Positions 24,179 through 36,188 of a stretch of 64,000 nt of DNA are shown here, in pieces. Both the position numbers and the translations under genes were made by a program. The DNA comes from Flaccisagitta enflata (Eukaryota; Chaetognatha; Sagittoidea; Aphragmophora): assembly GCA_965153355.1 (NCBI GenBank), contig OZ231127.1:59148001-59212000 (forward strand), in the 5' to 3' direction. Within the stretch, counting starts at the first letter, position 1, and each line of letters opens with the position of its first letter. The notes under the pieces are model-generated. The model did no database searches, was not told the DNA's origin, and saw only the letters and a program-made list of their open reading frames with translations.

Positions 24179-24621
24179 AAGAGAAAGAGAAAGTGAATGT
24201 CCGTCACACAACCCACTTTTCTCCGAATGTCCGTCACACAACCCAGCATACATGGCCAAAAGATATTTGTTATTCGTTATCTTCAATTATTCGAATAAAA
24301 ATGGTGGTTATCTTCATCTTATCTTTCTTTTATTCTGGGGGGTCAAATAATCATCTTATCTTCATCTTATCTTTTCATTTTTTGTCAATTATCTTATTCG
24401 AAAAAATTCAAATAACTTCGAATAATCATTTTTTCTCACAATGAGAAAATGTCATAATTTTTTTCAGCAATAGTGACCTCCATGTGTTCTCGGCAGTTGC
24501 TAAGGGCCTTTGAAAATGAATATTCTTACTGGCAATGATAAAACTAACAATATTTTTACAGCACACAGATATGTCAGAAATAGATGTACACTAAATATGA
24601 TTACTACGTGAATAAAAAAAA

Positions 24622-24768
24622 AAGGCCGGATATACGGCCAATACCAGTCGCGGACGGGTGGGCAGGGGCGGAAATGCGCGTTTTCGCACTTTCAAACTTG
24701 ATCATTGCCGACGGACCAACGGACGGACTGACAAAGCCTCTTAAAGAGTCGCTTGTCCGCTACTAAAA
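24622..24768 (+). repeat. ~140 bp 3'-hairpin interspersed element
   Basis: AAGGCCGGATATACGGCC, CAGTCGCGGACGGGTGGGCA and GACGGAC tracts, ending GAGTCGC-TTGTC-CGCTACT-AAAAAA. The hairpin has one decayed pair. Confidence 0.8.
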
Positions 24769-24912
24769 AAAGACACACTTTTAAGTGGCTCATTTAGAGA
24801 AATTAGTAATAATCTTAGACCATTTTTAAGCCCTTCAAAAATACTTTTAACATCTGTGCAATAATTATTGCAACAACATAATTTATCGATTTGTCTCCCC
24901 TTGAGCTATACT

Positions 24913-25364
24913 GTATTCACATACACTTTTTTTATTTTATAAGAGACCAGTTTATAAGAGACGTGAGCCTGAGATTTACCAAAATTTTAAGAACAAATTA
25001 AGAAAATGCCCAGGCTGAGATTTAGTTTTGATAATTTTCAAAAGAACTTTTTGTATAGTTTCATATCTTAAAAATGAATTGTACTCAAATTTTTCAGAAA
25101 TATAGTTTTTTTATCTTTAGAAATAACTTCTTTTATTAGTTTGCCTATGAAATCAGGCATTATGTAAAAAAAGACCATGATAATTATCAAGTTGAAGATA
25201 CAATTGTTATAAATAAGGTATTTTTATACAATTAATATATTTATAAACATCAAAGAAATTAAGAAAACTTTAAGAGAATTTCAGGCTGAAAACAGCTAAA
25301 AATTTAAGAACACCCAGGCTGATTTCAAAAAAGTTGTCTCTTATATAAAAAAAAAAGTGTATTT
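24913..25364. repeat. Inverted-repeat element with long T/A-run ends
   Basis: ACACTTTTTTTATTTTATAA...GAGAC at the left faces GTCTCTTATATAAAAAAA...GTGT at the right. Related to a decayed copy around 14310-14690. Nothing coding is seen in 24770-26480. Confidence 0.6.
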
Positions 25365-26689
25365 GATCAGGTTTGGTTATTCTTATGATAATACTAACTA
25401 CAACAAGACAGAAAATGAATTTTCAATAGATTTATTTAACACGACTGAAAGGTGAAAGGTTCAGAATGTCAATTTTTGGGTCACTCTTACACCAAGATTT
25501 GACCATTTTGCTTATGAAATTAGACTTGAAATCCATGAGATTATCAAACTACAGCTTAAGATCTAACCAGTAGCGCAATCCACATGATTTTGTTTATGTT
25601 TAATCAAATTTAAGAGTCTTTTAAAAGATGACACTGTTTTCTAGTAATTTTGCAGTGCCAGGAGAGATAGATGTTTTCAATGATTTTTTCATATCTTGGC
25701 TTTGTTTTAACTAAAAGGGATGTTATTCATGAGCAAAATAAAGCATCTTTCGAGGACTAACTAATTGTGAAAACCAAATTTCTTTTTTTTTTTCATTAAG
25801 GTTTGACTATCTTACGAGGTTGTTGCAATAATTCTTGTACAGGTGTTATTTGGCGCCAATCTGGTATTTCTATCTTTTTTTCGTTTAGAAATGGCACTAG
25901 TTTGAGTAAAAATATTGCCGATTTCAGTTCCAATTTTTGAGGCTGGGATTTGAGCCTGAAAGGCGGTGGACATACAGAGGAGAAAGGGGAGAAATTTCCC
26001 CTATGTGTGAAACCATAGGTCATCGTCCAGCTGCCAAACAGAGCTCATTAGTTATTTGGAAATTGCCAACATTAGGATTTCATACTTAAATAATGAAAAA
26101 ATGGTAAAAGAAAACATTTCAGTCCCAAGTTGTTAACTAGAAAATCATTTAACAGCTGTTAAAGTATTATTGTCACAGCAAGACTTACAGTAAAACTGCA
26201 AAATGCACATTTTTAGATGGCTCACTAAGATAAAATTTTAACTGAAGTGTTTTGATTCCTTTAGGCTACTATGGTTAAAATCTCATTTGACTGGGCCAAC
26301 TAGAAGTATGTTTTTCATAGAATTACCTTATTTGTTGCTGCAGCAAAAATTGTTGAACAGGTGTTAAAGAATTCCCTTACTATATCAAATGCTTTCATAG
26401 TGGGATAATCTTTTGATGGGTTTCTTGGGTATTTGATTTCCATGGTCCTGTTGGGCTTGATTTTGCTTGGTAAGTGGGTTTTGCGAATTATTCGAAAAAG
26501 TTATTCGAAAAACGAATAAAAGATAATCATCTTATCTTATCTTCATCTTTGTAAAATTCAGCCTTATCTTATCTTTATCTTATCTTTTTGTAAATCTGGC
26601 CATTTTATCTTTTATCTTATTCGAATAACTGTGATGGGTTATCTTGGCCATCCTTGCAACCCAGTATTCTCTGAGTCTCGTCACCTCAC

Positions 26690-27055
26690 CCACTTTTCTC
26701 CATATGTCCGTCGCACAACCCAGGTTTTTCTTAGAATGGCCATCACACCACCCAGTTTTCTCCAAATGTCCGCCATACTACCCACTTTTCTCCGAATGTC
26801 CATTTGAGTGTCAGTGGGACCGCCCACAGGCGGCAGCGGGTCTGCTCACAGGCGGCAGTGGGACCGCCACAGGTCCTAGTGGGACCACCCACAGGCGGCA
26901 GTTGGACCGCCCACAGGTGGCAAGGGGACCACCCAAAGGCGGCAGTGGGACCGCCCACAGGCGGCAGTGGGACCGCCCACAGGCGGCAGTGAGGCCGCCC
27001 ACAGGCGGCAGTGAGGTCGCGCACTGGTGGTAGTTAGGCCGCCCACAGGCGGCCA
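26690..27055. repeat. 28 bp and 22 bp tandem repeats, GC-rich
   Basis: 26690-26805 holds variants of ATGTCCGTCACACAACCCAC. 26811-27055 holds about 11 copies of a 22 bp unit near GTGGGACCGCCCACAGGCGG. The open frames across it on both strands follow from the period. It stands out as a GC-rich island in AT-rich DNA. Confidence 0.85.
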
Positions 27056-27406
27056 CTATTCACAACACAGATTTGTTCGGTTATTAATATTAGAAAATTT
27101 TTTTGAATTATTGCCTTTCTTTTCCATGCCCAATTAAGTTTTCGTGGAACGCCACTGGTAAGATATTCGTTTCATCATAAAAAGATACATTCTGCCATAT
27201 TTTTAACAAAAATAATCAACTAAAAGAATTAAGTAGTAGAAGCTGCTGGGTGTTGGGGGGCGGGGCCTCAACTATTGGTTCCTCATCTTTTCTTGAGAGT
27301 TTTTCTGTTCCCCATTGGGGCTGTGGGGGCTGGATTTCGCTTAATCCAAAAACAGCTTTCTTTCTACCAATACACCCTCTTTTTAAAGTCGCTTGGCGAG
27401 TCTTAC

Positions 27407-27558
27407 CAGGAGAACGTCTCCTCAAGTTCCGCGCCTCGTCGCAGGTGGTCTCTGGATGCCACTCTTGTTTGCAATGATAGCAAAATGAAATATTACAGCC
27501 TTGACGCTGACACTCAATTCGAGGGCAAGAGGCACATCCGGTCGCAATCACAGCAAAT
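27407..27558 (-). CDS. RNF19: RNF19-like exon 6: IBR
   Basis: Acceptor TCTTTTCATTAG. Encodes [31 protein letters not shown] and TCDEA, then a basic stretch. The donor CCTG|GTAAGA is phase 1. The frame stays open for another 63 codons past this donor, to a TGA at 27216, with protein-like composition. An unspliced, truncated end is therefore possible. Confidence 0.9.
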
Positions 27559-30500
27559 CTAATGAAAAGAAATACCAACAACTGCATCAATTACAACGGC
27601 TGGATCTAGATTTGATAGCCGAGATTGAAAGAATAAAGAATAAACAGAGCCTACGTTTATCCCCTTGCTTTCTTTCGAAGCTTAGTCTGTCTAATATCAG
27701 ACACGATCACGGATGGGCTACGACTAACCCGCAATCAGGTGCGGGGCACCACCGGCAGTCGGGTTCATTGGCTAGATGTCGCCTCAGAGTAAAATCTTCG
27801 AACTTCGCCATCAATCGCTCGTCTTGTAAGATTTGCTGAATATCCGTTGGATGAAATAACTCCACGCATTCTATAAATGTGTGGTTAAATAGTGTTAAAT
27901 AGTGAGGAATTAAGTAATTCACGAGCTCTCCCTTTGCTCTAATCAAATGGCGCATATCAATATGCAATACCGGCACAACCATCCTTACCTGGACAACAGA
28001 TGTTTGTGCGAGCTTCCGATATTTCAATCCTAAGATAATGTTTTATGCAAATTAGACACGAGCGATGAGAGCATGTGGAAATATATGGAAATGACCGCCA
28101 CGGTTTGACGGTCAAACACAATGGGCATTCTAGGGTTTTTTCATGATCTGTATCGACTGTCGCAGACGCTGCCGCTGCCATGGCCGTTCCGGAAGTATCG
28201 CAGGACAAAGAAGACGCGCCGACGCCGATCATGGCGCTGGAGGACGTCGTAGAAGAAGAGCGAGACAGATCGCGAGACGAACGGGAAATCCCCGATGTCG
28301 CCGGTTGAGCGCGGAGAAACGAAGGGCCCGTAGCAGAGTTCACGGGCGGCTGTAGTGAGGAAATTGGAAGAGAAAGTTAAACACAACCTTTCGCGTTTGC
28401 TAACCATCCAAAAGCCTAGTAGCATCAATTGGTTCTTTTAAATCATCAAAATCAGTTCCCCCAAAACACAAATCGTTAATAACCAAATTACAAGACCTGT
28501 GGCATGGCATATCCGAAATATTCTTTTAAAATGCATTTTTAAGGTGCGCAATACCCCTCTATCAAGGGCACTGTCCTTCCGTCCGTTTATTTGTCCGTCG
28601 GTCACGCTCGAGCGAAAAATCGCAGAAAACGTTTGAAATCACATGAAAACTCATTTCTTTCGTCATTCACGTTCCTCGTCATTTGTAAAAGTTGGGCATT
28701 TTCAGATTACATATCTTTCCAATTTACCCTTACCTTTACACTTACCCTTACCAGTTTATCCTTACTATTCCTTACTTTTCCTTACTATTCCTCTCCACTG
28801 TTCTGTATCTCCACCTTGTAGTTTAAACTAGGAGAACTGCCACTTTTATGACGGTTTCTAGTGGTCCAGCACATGTATAATCCATGGCAAATGAGTGCAA
28901 AAAATTTCCTGTGGCGCTTTTTGATTTATTTACTATTTTTACCTTCTTGAGGTACAGGTCATTGAATTTTCCATTTTTTGGACAAGCAACCTTGTTTTGC
29001 TTGTAACTTTTGAACGAATTGAGCTAGAAAAGCCAGATTGGTCCCATTTTGAAGATCCCTTCAAGATCTTTCCAACTGTCACCAATTTTTTGTAAATCCG
29101 TTCAAAAATAACTGAGATATAACCTGTCAAACATGAGCAATTTTATGGGGATTTTGTACAATTATCTTGGTTATGGAATTTGCCTTTTTTTTGGAACAAT
29201 TTACTTGTTTTGCTCGTAACTTTTAAACGAATAACGCTAGAAATACCAGATTGGTCCCATTTTAAAGATTTTTTGAAGCTCTTTGAAACCGTCCCAAATT
29301 TTAAGTGAATCCGTTAAAAAATGGCTGAGTTATGACTGGTCAAACATGAGCAATGTCATTGTGATTTGGAGCGATTTTCCTACCACCTTTTTCAGTCTGA
29401 TTTTGACTTTAGATACCTCCTTGGCTCTTCAAATCTGCTTAGGAGTTGTAATTTGTATGTCATTCCATCTGTTGGCCTGTCTGTCTGTCTATTGGCCTTT
29501 CCATCAGTGACCCTTATCACGTGTAAAAACTCAAGGCTTTGATTATAGCGTCACTGCTACAGGGTGATCAATCTCAAAGTGGGAAAAGTATCAAGCTTAC
29601 ATTCCTATGTGCATTAAAATTTCATTGGTTTAGCATGAATAGTTTGACCACAACATCAATTTGAAGTAAAACAATGATTTACAGTTTTAGCTGTAAATCC
29701 AGTGAGAATTTCAAAGCAGATTTTTTTGAAATTCCTTTTATCTCTTAATGACTTGAGTTACAGTTGCCTGATTGGTCCCAAATCAAAGATATTTGCATAA
29801 GCTTCCATTGGAAACCAATTTGAAGTCTAAAGCTGAAGTTATTTGGAGATGAAACACTCTGTAATGTTAGTCTTAGTTTTCTTCTACATTTGCTAGAATT
29901 TGAATGGAGGCGAGTATTCACACAATTTTTTTTTAAATGAAAGCTAATAGCCGAAATAAGATACCATACACTTTGCAAGTCGATAGACGTGATGTAAGTG
30001 TGTAAAAATTGTAGTTAAAAAACATTGTTTTTCCTTCTAATCGCGCATGGCCTTCTGTTTCCTCTCTAGAGCTATAAATAATTTGTAGGACACCAGAGTC
30101 TGGCGAGCCGTAACGAATTTTGCTATAGAAAAGTGTTACATGAGTGGAACTCAATAAGTTGAATTGATTATCGGTAGCTTCGAAGCGAGGTTTTGCTCTC
30201 ATGATGACGAGACTCGCTCGGCCAATCCGAGATCGGAACAGTTGAGATCGAACCAATGAGAGTCAACTATGAGGGCAACTCAAAAAGAGAGAGCAATACT
30301 AGAAATTCGATAGCTTACCTTTGGCATAGTACTACTACTATGCCGAAGCATACTTTTCTTTCGTTTATACATGATTGGAAAGCCCATATCCTCAACCTTA
30401 TTTGGAGAGATTTCCAGCTTTGCCAACCAAACTGTTCTCTCTCTGGAAGTTGTTGTTCAAAAAAAGGGAAATCGAAATTGAGTGAAAAAAGGAGAATTTT

Positions 30501-33500
30501 TTTTTTAAATTGGCTAAAAAACATACTAAATGATAACTTTTTTAAATTCTGATTGCACCACTGCGTTTATCTGCGTTTCTACTTTCAAAAATGGTAAAGA
30601 ACGCCAATATTAAGTGCCCCACTGAGAGGTGAGATCAGGTCTATGAGCACATATCAGAGAAACTGAGATTTTGCTTATTTATTTTTATTTTGGAGTAATG
30701 TGACGATAATAGGGCAAAAAAAGACTGCCAACCAATGCGGTCAATGGTCTAGTTTTCTTGAAAAAAAACCGCGATCCTCTATGTTAACTTTTTTTTTTTC
30801 ACCTACTCAAAGTATATGGAGAGTTAACATTTCAAAGTGTGAAAGCAATTAAAAAGAAATCAGTTTTGGAAATCAAACAAGATTTTAAGCTAAAACTGTA
30901 AATGATTGTTTTAGTTCAAATTGATGTTGTGGTCAAACTCTTCAAGCTAAACCAATGAAATTTTAACACAAAAAACGTCAAACATAGTACTATAAAATAA
31001 AATTGATCTCAGACCAGAGACATGATGCATACAGGAATGTAAGCTTAATACTTTTCCCACTTTGAGATTGATCACCCGGTACACTGTAAGAACACATGCT
31101 TCAGGATTAAAATCTGGTGTTTAAGTAAGAGGAAGCAGGGCAGCACCAGCTACCCTAGATGGTAACTACATTATCTTTTGATAATTCACTTATCCTTTGG
31201 TAATTTGTTTTGCTTAAATTGGATAATGCCTTTGATTAGTTTTAGACTTTGGGGTTGACTCAGAGTAACTTGATGGATTTGTCTCAATTAGTGGGAAGGA
31301 TCTTGATTAAAGGTTATGGGTGTTATGAGCATTTTACAATGGGAAGATCAGATGCCTGTGAGGAGCTTGGGGCGTTCAGCACACTCATCTGGTACTCTTT
31401 CTTGTCACTTGCACATCTCACAAATAGCTGACAATTATAGATTTTTCTTGCTGTTGATTTGTATCTGTTGAGCCGCTTTGTGGTAAGGTTTGAAGTGGAT
31501 TTTGATATTTCTAAGGATAGCTGTGAGGGGTCCGGATGAAACACCAGTTAGAGCTCCCAAGGCTCTTGTCCTTATTCTAGATTTTTAGTCGCGTGCACGC
31601 GACTCTACAACCCGCTTTGTCGGTCCGTCCGTCGGTCCGTCCGTCCGTCCGTCGGTCCGTCCGTCACACTTTACTTTTTTTTACTATAACGTCATTTCTT
31701 AGGTCATTTTAAGTCATTTTAAGTCATTTATAGTTATTCTAAGTCATTTTGAGTCATTCTAAGTCACTTTAAGTCATTTTAAGTCATTTTAAGTCATTTT
31801 TGGTAATTAGGTTTTTTAGTCATTATAAGACAATTTTGGTCATTTTAGGTCAGTCTAAGTCATTGAAAGTCATTCTAAGTCATTCTAAGTCATTCTTTGT
31901 CTGTAAGTCTCGCACGCGACTTATAGGTGTTGGCCTTGTTTGTTATAAAGTAATGTTGTCCAACTCCATGTAAGAGTGACATCAGACTGGTGGCATAACT
32001 ATCTTCAGACCAATCACGCTTATTTTTGGGGTCATATGTCTATGACCAAAAGTCAATTTTTCCCAAATTCTTGATTTTCAACCATGCTGGACAAAATGTG
32101 TTTTTATTCCTTTCTTCTAGACCATTCCTTCCTCCCTAGACCAAAAACGGTGCAAAAAGACCACTGATTAACAGGTTGCCCAAGGGCAATATGTGGTCAG
32201 CGATACCTGTTGCCATGCATTGCATGATTGTCAATTGTAGTGAGAGGAAGCAGAGCAGCGGCCCCAAAGGGGATGAAGTCCTTTAGAATACAGGGGGACT
32301 TTTGTTTGTCTATCCTTCCGTTTATTCCCCCAGGCCCTCTCAGGCCTGAAATCTACCCTCTCAGGCATGATATCTACCCTCTCAGGCCTGAAATCTGCTC
32401 TCAGACCTTGAATCTTGATCCCTTTGGGGCCGCTGCCCAAAAGCTGAAAAAGTTTGGTTGTTTCATAGAGCATCGACAGTAGAATTGTGCCAATCTACCA
32501 CTAACCTTAAACTGACCACTTCTCACTACCCCTCCCTACCTTCCCTGGCTTTAAATCAACGTCTCAAATCAGCCGTCTCAGCCCTCTAAGGAGCTCTCAT
32601 CCCTCTTAAACACCAAATTAGGCCTCTCAGGCACCAAATATGCCCTCTCAGACTTAAAATCCCTCCCCTCAGGCTTCAAATTTGCTCTATCAGGCTTCAA
32701 ATATGCCATGTCAGCTTGCAAACAACCCTCTTAGCCTTCAAATTGGCCGAGCCAGCTTTATCCAACCTCAAATCAGCCTTGAAGGGGCCTACAGATCAGC
32801 TATATATATATGTTCTTTTAATTTGTCAGCAAAAATAAGCGACAGATTTATACACATACATCAAATCAATGGCTAAGATCTAAGTTGATTCAAAGAGCAA
32901 TAGCGAGAGAAAAAAAAATTGTTTGCCATGAAGTACCTCATCAACTAACTCATGCTGGGTGAGCAAACATCGCTTTGTTTTTAAAAGGACTTTGGGGCTA
33001 CTGCCCTGCATCGCCTCACTCAAATTCACAATCATGAAAGCATGCCAACAGGTATTGCTGACCACATATAGCCCTTGGGTGACTGGTTCCTTTCATTTGT
33101 TAGTTGCCGTAACAATCAATTGCGATCAGTTTTTGGGCAGTGGCCCCAAAGTGGACAATGTCCTGTATACATGTAGAACACGGGGAGACTTTTGTTCATT
33201 TGTTTGTTTGTTTATTTGTTTGTCCCCTCTAGCCTCGAGGGTCAAATCTCAGCATCAAAGCTCAAGTCCCAGCTTCAAGGCTTAAATCCCAGCCTTAAGG
33301 CTCAATTCCCAACCTTGAGGCTCAAATCCCAGCTTCTACGCTTAAATCCCAGCCATGAGGCTCAAGTCTTGGCCTGGAGGCTCAGATCCCAGCCTGGAGA
33401 CACAAATCCTAGCCTCAATGCTAAATTCCAGCCTACAGGTCAAATTCCGGATTCAAGGCCTGAGAGGACAGATTTCAGGCCTGAGAGGGTAAATTTCAGG

Positions 33501-36020
33501 CCTGAGAGGGCAGATTTCAGGCCTGATAGGGCCTGGGGGGCGGAATGAATGAATGGACAAACAAACAAAAGTCCCCTGTGTTCTAAAGGACTTTGTCCCC
33601 ATGGGGACCACTGCCCAAAAACTGAAATATGATAAGGGTCACAGATTCAAAGACCAACAGAGAAACAGACAGACAGACAGACTGACACATGGACTGACAT
33701 ACGTATTACGACTCCTAAGCAGATTTGAGGAGCCAAGGAGGTATCTGAAGTCAAAATCAGACTGTGAAAAAGGTGGTGGGAAAATCGCTCAAAATCACAA
33801 TGACATTGCTCATGTTTGACCAGTCATAACTCAGCCATTTTTCAACGGATTCACAAAAAATTTGTAACGGTTTCAAAGAGCTTCAAAAAATCTTTAAAAT
33901 GGGACCAATCTGGCATTTCTAGCTTTATTCGTTTAAAAGTTACGAGCAAAACAAGTAAATTGTTCCAAAAATGGGAAAAATTCCATAGCCACAATAATTG
34001 TCCAAAATCCTCATAAAATTGCTCATGTTTGACAGGTTACATCTCAGTTATTTTTGAACGGATTTACAAAAAATTGGTGACAGTTGGAAAGATCTTGAAG
34101 AGATCTTCAAAATGGGACCAATCTGGCATTTCTAGCTCGATTCGTTCGAAAGTTACATGCAAAACAAGATCGCTTGTCCAAAAAATGGGAAAATTCAATG
34201 ACCTGTACCTCAAGAAGGTTAAAATAGTAAATAAATCAAAAAGCGCCACAAGAAATTTTTTGCACTCATTTGCCATGGATTATACATGTGCTGGACCACT
34301 AGAAACCGTCATAAAAGTGGCAGTTCTCCTAGTTTAAACTACAAGGTGGAGATACAGAACAGTGTCTCTATTCCTTTCTATTCCTTTCTATTCCTTTCTA
34401 TTCCTTTCTATTCCTTTCTGTTCCTTTCTGTTCCTTACTATTCCTTTTCAATAGCGATTACGCCGATTAGTGAGCATTAATTAAAAATTGCATATTCATC
34501 CTTCTCTGTAATGATTTCAGAAAGGTGCACAAAAAGCAACATAAAATGACAACCTCACCTCTTGTATAAATTTTTCTTTGGCATTTTCCGAATGCGTTTG
34601 TTTGCACTTTTCAATTACGACGATACTGGATGAGGATACGGAATCGTCGGCCGCATTGCCACCGCCGACGCGCCCGTCGTCTCCTCCTCCTCTCTCGCCG
34701 AGTCTTCCGTGATCAACGTCCAAACACTTCTGCTTGACGGAATCGGATGAGGACCCAGCTTTTCCCGCAACACGCGTCCCGGACGCCGACGAAGATGCCG
34801 GCGATTTCTCATCGTTGTAAGTCGGCGTCTCGTCGGCGGCTTCCGACTCGGAGGTGTTTCTCAATTTCTTCGACCTGGCGCCTTTGCCACCTGAAAACAC
34901 ATCGATATATGCTATCATTCGTGTTTTTTCTGTGGATTTATCCTCTTCCCTGCCTTTCTCTAGTCCTGAGGTGACCTCCGCATCCTCCGCATCACGCAGT
35001 CATCATCAACGCTGTCATCATTTTCAACGCTGTCGTCATCGCCATTAGTACCGTTGCTGTCATCATCATCATCATCATCATCATCATCGCTTTTATCCTC
35101 ATCCTCATCGCTTTCATCGTCGTCGTCGTCATCATCATCATCATCATCGCTTTCATCGTTGTTATCATCATCGCTTTCATCGTCATCATCGCTTTCATCG
35201 TCATCATCGCTTTCATCGTCGTCATCATCATCGCTTTCATCATCGTCATCATCATCATCATCGCTGACATCATCATCATCATCGCTTTCATCGTCGTCAT
35301 CATCATCGCTTTCATCGTCATCGCTTTCATCGTCGTCATCATCATCGCTTTCATCGTCATCATCGTCATCGTCGTCATCATCATCGCTTTCATCGTCATC
35401 GTCATCGTCATCATCATCGTCATCATCAACGCTTTCATCCTCATCCTCATCATCATCGCATCAACGCTTTCATCATCGTCCCTTTCGTTATCATCATCTA
35501 CTAATCCCATCATCGTCATCACGCTCATCGCTTCAATCATGTCATCATCATCGCTTTCATCCTCATACATCATCATACTTTCATCCTCATCATCATCATC
35601 GTCATAGTCATCGTCAACATCATCATCATCGTCATCGTCGTCGTCATCATCATCGTCATCATCATCGTCATCATAAGTCGCCGTCAATGCGTCACCATCA
35701 TCGTCATCATCGTCATCATCTCGTCACCATCGTAAATCGTCATCATCATCGTCATCGCGTCGTCGTCGTCGCCGTCTCATCATCATCGTCATCATCGTCA
35801 TCGCATCGTCGTAATATTCGTTATCATCATCATCATCGTCATCGTCGTTATCATCATCACATCATCATCGCCGATATGTCATCATCATCATCATCATCGT
35901 CGTCATTCGTCATCATCATCGTCCGATTATCATCATCATCGCCGTGCGTCGTAATGTCATCGCTGGTCATAGTCATCGTGCGTGATGCGTCATTTCGTCG
36001 TGTCATCGTCGTCGTCATCA

Positions 36021-36052
<32 letters not shown>

Positions 36053-36073
36053 ATCGTCGTCGTCGTCTCGTCG

Positions 36074-36129
<56 letters not shown>

Positions 36130-36133
36130 ATCG

Positions 36134-36188
<55 letters not shown>

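Larger units (their letters stand above)
28796..34364. mobile_element. Large inverted-repeat element (5.6 kb) in an RNF19 intron
   Basis: Arms of about 600-640 bases (28796-29430 and 33720-34364) are inverted copies beginning CACTGTTCTGTATCTCC. TCTC flanks both ends, but this is simple sequence, so the target duplication is uncertain. Nested inside are the elements at 29560-31079, 31582-31941, 32251-32438 and 33135-33616. No transposase is seen. Confidence 0.7.

Noticed and set aside
24103-24286. Arg/Glu and Leu/Ser repeat frames
   Set aside because: Translations of a GA microsatellite.
26644-27033. 129-codon frame with TAHRRQ/GGSGT repeats
   Set aside because: Product of the 22 bp GC-rich tandem repeat; the opposite strand is equally open.
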